Source: Acanthaster planci
Taxonomy: Eukaryota > Echinodermata > Asteroidea > Valvatida > Acanthasteridae
Assembly: GCF_001949145.1 (NCBI RefSeq)
Contig: NW_019091622.1
Location: 309,106-340,732 of the forward strand
Reading direction: 5' to 3'
DNA length: 31,627 nt
Part shown: positions 29,971 to 31,627 of the stretch, piece by piece
Layout: every line of letters begins with the position of its first letter
Numbering within the stretch: position 1 is the first letter of the stretch
Notes under the pieces: generated by a model
Told to the model about the DNA's origin: nothing
What the model saw: only the letters and a program-made list of their open reading frames with translations
Database searches by the model: none
Position numbers and translations under genes: made by a program

Positions 29971-31627
29971 AACAGGATTTTAACTATAAGACAGACTATG
30001 ATCAGGACGGATCATGAAAATATTTCCATAAATCCCGAATTTGGGACTGATAGTTTACAGTTCGGGATATTTCATTCATAAAAAGCCCCAAGTGCGGGCT
30101 TTTTTTGAATAGAGGTGGGCGGCGACATTCAGAAATGACTTTTTATTGCTATTTTGGGGGTGTCTTCCTTGAAAGGAGAATACACATTTTTTTCCGTGGC
30201 TAACCCCCATGAAATTGAAAGGAAAAGTGATCTTGCGGCCAAAATCTTGAATTTCCAGTGAAAAAACGGAGGCCAACCTCTTCACGAGAGTCAACAGGCG
30301 GCGATATTTTGTTCCGATTTTGCAGTGTTTTCTATGGGCTCGTATTTAGGGTAGGGTTGCAGGCCTGTAAATAAACTTCCATGGCCAACAGTGATAAATA
30401 CCAAAACTTAAAAAAATCAGGACAAATACTCACGAGTTTCTCAGGCGTTTGAGACGCAAGTCAAATTAAAGCCCAGTTTATGATTTTTCATTGTCTTTTC
30501 AACTTTCCATTCATTAACCCGTGACTTCTGAAGATATGTCTTTCCACGGTGAGGCGGATTTTACGCACTGTGTTTACTTTACTCTGTGTTTACAATCACA
30601 AAGAACTTTCCTGCGGGTGTTGCCGAACGGAACGGGAAGGGTATTACCCTTGCGTCAAAATTAATTGTTCAATTTAAAGCAAACTGTCAATACACTGCAA
30701 CAGTATTACCAGTAATATTGCTGCAACGCGGGAGTCATAAATTATATAGCCTGAAATTCAATCTCACGAGAATCTGTGTGGTCCGCGTTCCACCTCAAAG
30801 GCGGTCGTTATGGATGACCGGAACTATTTTCCTGGTATGCTATATTTTTTCCGGTAATTCTAGCTGTTCCTTAATGGTTGGAAGGTTCTAGAAACTTAAA
30901 GTACAGGTACAAGAATTTTTGGATGACAAAAAATCGTGTCACCTTGGTCATCGTGGCCCAGGAAGTGCTTGAGAGCTGAATTTAATTCCGCCGGGAAAAG
31001 ACATTTTCTGAACTGAGTTTACCATTCAGAACTTTGAGTTTCTATTCCCCCATATTTTTGCCATGAGCATCAACTGGCGTCCCTCGCTGTTTTGCCTCTT
31101 TCCATGCAGCCATCATTCATTTCGGGTGAATTCGACCTGGCTTCCAGCTTTTTTTGGACTGTAAAATGTTGTTTTGCCATCCGTGGAGACGGTGGAGGGT
31201 CCTTCATCGCAGAGCCCGCCTCGCCTGTCCGATTCAAGAACCTTTCTCACTTTTCTCACACACTAAAATTACCCAATAAAGGAACACTTTTGTTAAACCC
31301 TTTTGCTTTATTGCTAACCACATGTTTCCTTGAGCATTGTATTTCCCTCTTGATTTTTTGTTGCATCCACAAAAATTCAAGCTTTTGGGATCATTTGCAT
31401 TCACCAATAGTTTGGAGATTTTTTGGAGAAGTGCTGCAAAAAGGAAACCATACCTAACCGATCTTCCTCCTATGTGTATTAGACTTACTGTGTAACGAGT
31501 GTAGACTGTACATTTGGTGTCTAAATCAAATCCACATTAAATAGAAAACAAAGAAATTATTCATGAAAATATGAAGCAGAAAGTTATTCCCGACATGGTC
31601 AAGACACAGAAATAAATGGGATGCATT

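Larger units (their letters stand above)
29034..30311. repeat. Large outer inverted-repeat pair
   Basis: Two blocks on the left (29034-29068 with CTCGTGAAGAGG, and 29111-29163 with CTGGAAATTTAAGATTATGG and GATCACTTTTC) recur inverted, in mirrored order, at 30277-30311 and 30208-30258. Spacing differs between sides (about 108 versus 238 bases to the inner repeats), suggesting one element inserted into, or degraded from, a larger foldback. Confidence 0.65.
28335..31627. other. Region upstream of PRPF4, no recognised gene
   Basis: The PRPF4 promoter and 5' UTR should lie in the first few hundred bases. Beyond that are a CAACTCGG tandem array (28689-28859), a CAACTCGAC hairpin array (28916-29010), outer inverted repeats (29034-29163 and 30208-30311), an inner inverted-repeat pair (29271-29295 and 29949-29970) and a 73-base palindrome (29413-29485). 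Open frames at 30586-30891 and 31092-31457 have no recognisable product. Confidence 0.7.

Noticed and set aside
31092-31457. 121-codon plus-strand open frame at the right edge
   Set aside because: Composition is typical of intergenic AT-rich DNA, with no recognisable domain or supporting splice structure.
1-31627. A novel multi-gene defence or biosynthetic system
   Set aside because: All three genes are known conserved animal genes, and the rest is intron, intergenic DNA and small repeats.

Overview
This is a piece of an animal nuclear genome, not a bacterial or phage region. Coding sequence is split into short exons with GT/AG borders and consistent reading phase, separated by AT-rich introns and intergenic DNA. 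There is one assembly gap (356 N). Small inverted-repeat elements, minisatellites and the palindrome GTACATGTAC recur throughout. The three genes are clearly animal orthologues. AT-rich introns of this size, TAGGCC-type words and abundant TACATGTA suggest a marine invertebrate, perhaps a deuterostome such as an echinoderm, hemichordate or amphioxus. That placement is an inference; the species cannot be named from the sequence.

Three genes were reconstructed exon by exon on both strands. (1) 8365 down to 131, minus strand: the 5' two-thirds of INPP5E, the ciliary phosphoinositide 5-phosphatase, in five coding exons. The gene runs off the left edge. Its 1767-base second exon encodes a long, apparently disordered N-terminal region. 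(2) 15371-18102, plus strand: a complete SPACA9, a ciliary/flagellar microtubule inner protein, in four coding exons. (3) 28334 down to 20654, minus strand: a complete PRPF4, the WD40 protein of the U4/U6 snRNP, in fifteen coding exons. Its exon 6 is two bases too short to keep frame.

Layout: INPP5E and SPACA9 are divergent, with about 7 kb between start codons. That interval holds the assembly gap, an inverted pair of GGGCGAAGTGG minisatellites and candidate RFX X-box sites. SPACA9 and PRPF4 are convergent, with 2.5 kb between stop codons. From 28.3 kb to the right end no gene is recognised; this part holds a CAACTCGG-type tandem array, a hairpin array, and nested inverted repeats including a near-perfect 73-base palindrome.

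Two of the three genes act in cilia (INPP5E on the ciliary membrane, SPACA9 inside axonemal microtubules), and all three human orthologues lie on the long arm of chromosome 9, as I recall. The likeliest explanation is ancient conserved linkage, possibly with shared RFX control of the divergent ciliary pair. I found no defence system, operon, CRISPR array or novel enzyme system. The most useful unusual points are the PRPF4 exon 6 frame defect, the expanded INPP5E N-terminus with repeated short motifs, the long SPACA9 C-terminal tail, and several small inverted-repeat transposable elements, two of them related copies in PRPF4 introns.
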